Assembly (NCBI RefSeq): GCF_900129465.1
Contig: NZ_FSRA01000001.1
Coordinates: 2,916,482 to 2,980,481, forward strand
From: Chitinophaga niabensis
Lineage (GTDB): Bacteria; Bacteroidota; Bacteroidia; Chitinophagales; Chitinophagaceae
DNA: 64,000 nt
Direction of reading: 5' to 3'
Program-made: the position numbers and the translations under genes
Shown: in pieces, positions 62,383 through 64,000 of the stretch
Numbering within the stretch: position 1 is the stretch's first letter
How the letters are laid out: every line of letters starts with the position of its first letter
The notes under the pieces: generated by a model
Told to the model about the DNA's origin: nothing
The model's input: the letters and a program-made list of their open reading frames with translations, nothing else
The model's database searches: none

Positions 62383-63201
62383 ATGAACTCTATGACACCA
62401 ACAATTGTTCACGTAGAACCAGTACTAACTGTACACAGTGTAGAGGAAACCATTAAATATTGGCAGGAGGTCTTTGGCTTCCCCGATAAATGGATGTGGG
62501 GAGACCCACCTACACATGGTGCTGTTTCCTGGCATGGCGCCCAGGTACAGTTCTCTCACGATCCTTCACTGGCAGCCACTTCCAGGGGCAATGCCATCTT
62601 CGTCCGGGTAAGGCAACTGGAAACCCTATACGATTTCCACAAGGAAAAGGGAGCCGACATCGTTGCACCCCTCGAAAATAAACCCTGGGGCATGGCTGGT
62701 TACACCGTTCGCGACCTTAACGGTTATTACATTGATTTTGGCGGGCAAACCATCACCATCCGGCAAAAAAGTCAGAGCAGTTTACCTTCCTACATCCAGG
62801 TCCTGAAAAGAACACCCACTCCGGAAGAGTTCAGGCGTTTAGCCATCTCAGTGGGATGGGCAGATCCTGAAAGGGATAGATTGGACAAGATCGCAGCCAT
62901 GCTCGACCCTGTAATACATTCTGTAGTAGCGGTAAACGGCGATACCGGAGAAGCTGTGGGATGCGCCCTGTTACTCGGAGATAAAGTAACTTTCTATTAT
63001 GTAAAGGACGTAATGGTACATCCCGACTGGCAGGGCAAACGCATTGGCACCGCCATGATGAAAACACTGATAGACCTGGTGGATGACGATATCATGGTCA
63101 CCCTTATCTCCGGAGAAGACCTCGCTTCTTTTTATCAGCAATTTGATTTTATTCCGACCTTTGGGATGATCCGCTTTAAAAGGATCTCCGATGATAAGTA
63201 A
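62383..63201 (+). CDS. VOC-GNAT fusion protein
   Basis: The product has 272 residues. The N-terminal VOC domain (about 8-128: VEPVLTVHSVEETIKYWQEV, AVSWHGAQVQFSHD, GMAGYTVRDLNGYYIDFGG) resembles bleomycin-resistance-type proteins. The C-terminal GNAT domain (about 150-270) has motif A YYVKDVMVHPDWQGKRIGTA and FYQQFDFIPTFGMIRF. Such a fusion could bind and acetylate one small molecule. ATGs at 62383 and 62392 are both possible. The GrpB gene overlaps its end by 11 bp. Confidence 0.88.
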   Translation: MNSMTPTIVHVEPVLTVHSVEETIKYWQEVFGFPDKWMWGDPPTHGAVSWHGAQVQFSHDPSLAATSRGNAIFVRVRQLETLYDFHKEKGADIVAPLENKPWGMAGYTVRDLNGYYIDFGGQTITIRQKSQSSLPSYIQVLKRTPTPEEFRRLAISVGWADPERDRLDKIAAMLDPVIHSVVAVNGDTGEAVGCALLLGDKVTFYYVKDVMVHPDWQGKRIGTAMMKTLIDLVDDDIMVTLISGEDLASFYQQFDFIPTFGMIRFKRISDDK

Positions 63202-63742
63202 AACAATTAAGGTCGAAGCCTACTCAGATCAATGGCCATTAACCTTCTTACACCTACAGGCCAAATTTAACCAACACCTGGAACACCTGATCGACCGCAT
63301 TGAACATGTTGGCAGTACTGCCGTACCCGGCCTTGCCGCTAAACCTGTTATTGATATAGATATCATTATTAATGATAAAAGCCGCTTCGAAGAAATTACA
63401 GCCATCTTAAAAACACTGGGGTACACACACGAAGGAGACAGAGGTATTCCCGGAAGAGAAGCATTTTCAGGGCCATCGCAACCCGCCCATCATTTATATG
63501 TTTGCCTGGCGGATAGCATCAGCCTGAAGAACCACCTGCTCTTACGCAACTATCTCCGCTCCCATCCTGAGAAGGCAACAGCTTATGGCGAGTTAAAAAA
63601 ACAACTGGCCCAAAAGTATCCGGATAACATTGATCTATACGTAGAAAATAAAACGGCTTTTATCACCAGCATACTTGAAGAAACTGGTATCGATCCTGAT
63701 AATTTGCAGGAAATTACCGCGCAGAATAAAGCCAGGAAATAA
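63191..63742 (+). CDS. GrpB/UPF0157-family nucleotidyltransferase-fold protein
   Basis: The product has 183 residues. GrpB signature: IEHVGSTAVPGLAAKPVIDI (about 37-56, with the nucleotidyltransferase-like GS and following D pair), GREAFSGPSQPAHHLYVC, and ENKTAFITSIL at the end. The family's role is unknown; it belongs to the nucleotidyltransferase superfamily. The overlap with the VOC-GNAT gene shows translational coupling. Confidence 0.88.
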   Translation: MISKTIKVEAYSDQWPLTFLHLQAKFNQHLEHLIDRIEHVGSTAVPGLAAKPVIDIDIIINDKSRFEEITAILKTLGYTHEGDRGIPGREAFSGPSQPAHHLYVCLADSISLKNHLLLRNYLRSHPEKATAYGELKKQLAQKYPDNIDLYVENKTAFITSILEETGIDPDNLQEITAQNKARK

Positions 63743-63850
63743 ATCCATGCCTGATCACTGGCAGACAGTACCTGTCAGTTAATGAAATCGGCAGTAAGGC
63801 AGTACCCCGACCCCGGCCAGACAACATGTTCTATTATCATCAGCAGGTAC

Positions 63851-64000
63851 TTAAACGGGCATACGGCTCGATTTCCGGAAAACGGTAGGGCTGATGCCTT
63901 TGTTCTTCCTGAAGAACTTATTCAGGTGGCTTTCATCCGTAAAACCAAACTCCGTAACGATCTCCCCCATACGCATATCGCTGTGCAGCAGCCGGTGTTC
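63851..64000 (-). CDS. AraC-family regulator, C-terminal part (cut by window edge)
   Basis: The last 49 codons of a minus-strand gene end at TAA 63851-63853 and stay open to the window edge. They encode the second helix-turn-helix of an AraC regulator: MRMGEIVTEFGFTDESHLNK, then FFRKNKGISPTVFRK, ending SSRMPV. The N-terminal part lies outside the window. It is convergent with the GrpB gene; the 108 bp between them hold only a short GACAG-TAC-CTGTC dyad. Confidence 0.85.
   Translation of the reverse strand, partial: EHRLLHSDMRMGEIVTEFGFTDESHLNKFFRKNKGISPTVFRKSSRMPV

Noticed and set aside
63764-63790. GACAG-TAC-CTGTC dyad between GrpB and the edge AraC gene as terminator
   Set aside because: Stem is short and no T-run follows on either strand.
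1-64000. Search for tRNA, rRNA, insertion sequences, integrases and phage genes
   Set aside because: No clover-leaf-like sequence, transposase motif or terminal inverted repeat was seen; nothing to report.

Overview
The window looks like a chromosomal segment of a Bacteroidota bacterium, most likely a Chitinophaga-like member of the Chitinophagaceae. The evidence is three SusC/SusD outer-membrane uptake pairs, a FecI/FecR pair, a one-polypeptide hybrid two-component system (HTCS), type IX secretion features (CHU-type C-terminus, PorP/SprF, type A sorting domain), and several promoters with the Bacteroidota -7 box TAnnTTTG. I see no rRNA, tRNA, CRISPR array, insertion sequence or prophage.

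Layout. 1-1150: an HExxH zinc-peptidase-like gene cut by the left edge, divergent from a Skp/OmpH chaperone. 1.2-5.7 kb: a SusC/SusD pair without enzymes. 6.2-7.5 kb: a TetA-like efflux pump. 7.6-20.8 kb: FecI sigma, FecR anti-sigma, SusC with an STN domain, SusD, a small lipoprotein and two tandem M14 zinc carboxypeptidase paralogues. Since it contains peptidases and no glycoside hydrolase, this reads as a peptide-utilisation locus. 21.0-28.0 kb: a 1794-residue secreted repeat protein with a SprF-like partner, then a group II truncated haemoglobin. 28.0-38.5 kb: a compact polysaccharide-utilisation locus (GH30, SusD, SusC, HTCS) with a candidate HTCS operator upstream of susC. 38.6-43.5 kb: a TonB-dependent-type barrel, a membrane AraC regulator, a lone receiver protein, and an ArsR/SRPBCC pair with two matching operator palindromes over its promoter. 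43.5-50.3 kb: a T9SS-exported protein divergent from an NHL-propeller lipoprotein, a propeller-sensor histidine kinase and a LytTR regulator. 50.4-52.5 kb: ArsR and MFS efflux, then a lipoprotein. 52.6-64 kb: many small enzymes (nucleotidyl-cyclase-like DUF3095 protein, SRPBCC, S41 peptidase, RibD-like reductase, tautomerase, VOC, VOC-GNAT fusion, GrpB) interleaved with five AraC-type regulators, the last cut by the right edge.

The first two thirds are surface nutrient capture, each locus with its own signalling logic (FecI/FecR, HTCS, LytS/LytTR). The last third is a regulator-dense accessory region that may deal with small toxic molecules. Most worth a second look: the STN-SusC/SusD/double-M14 locus, the three-gene propeller sensory operon, the GGGGGTAAA repeats before susC, the GCAAC-N6-GTTGC pair in the ArsR promoter, and a 39-nt near-perfect palindrome that buries the start codon of the DUF3095 gene.
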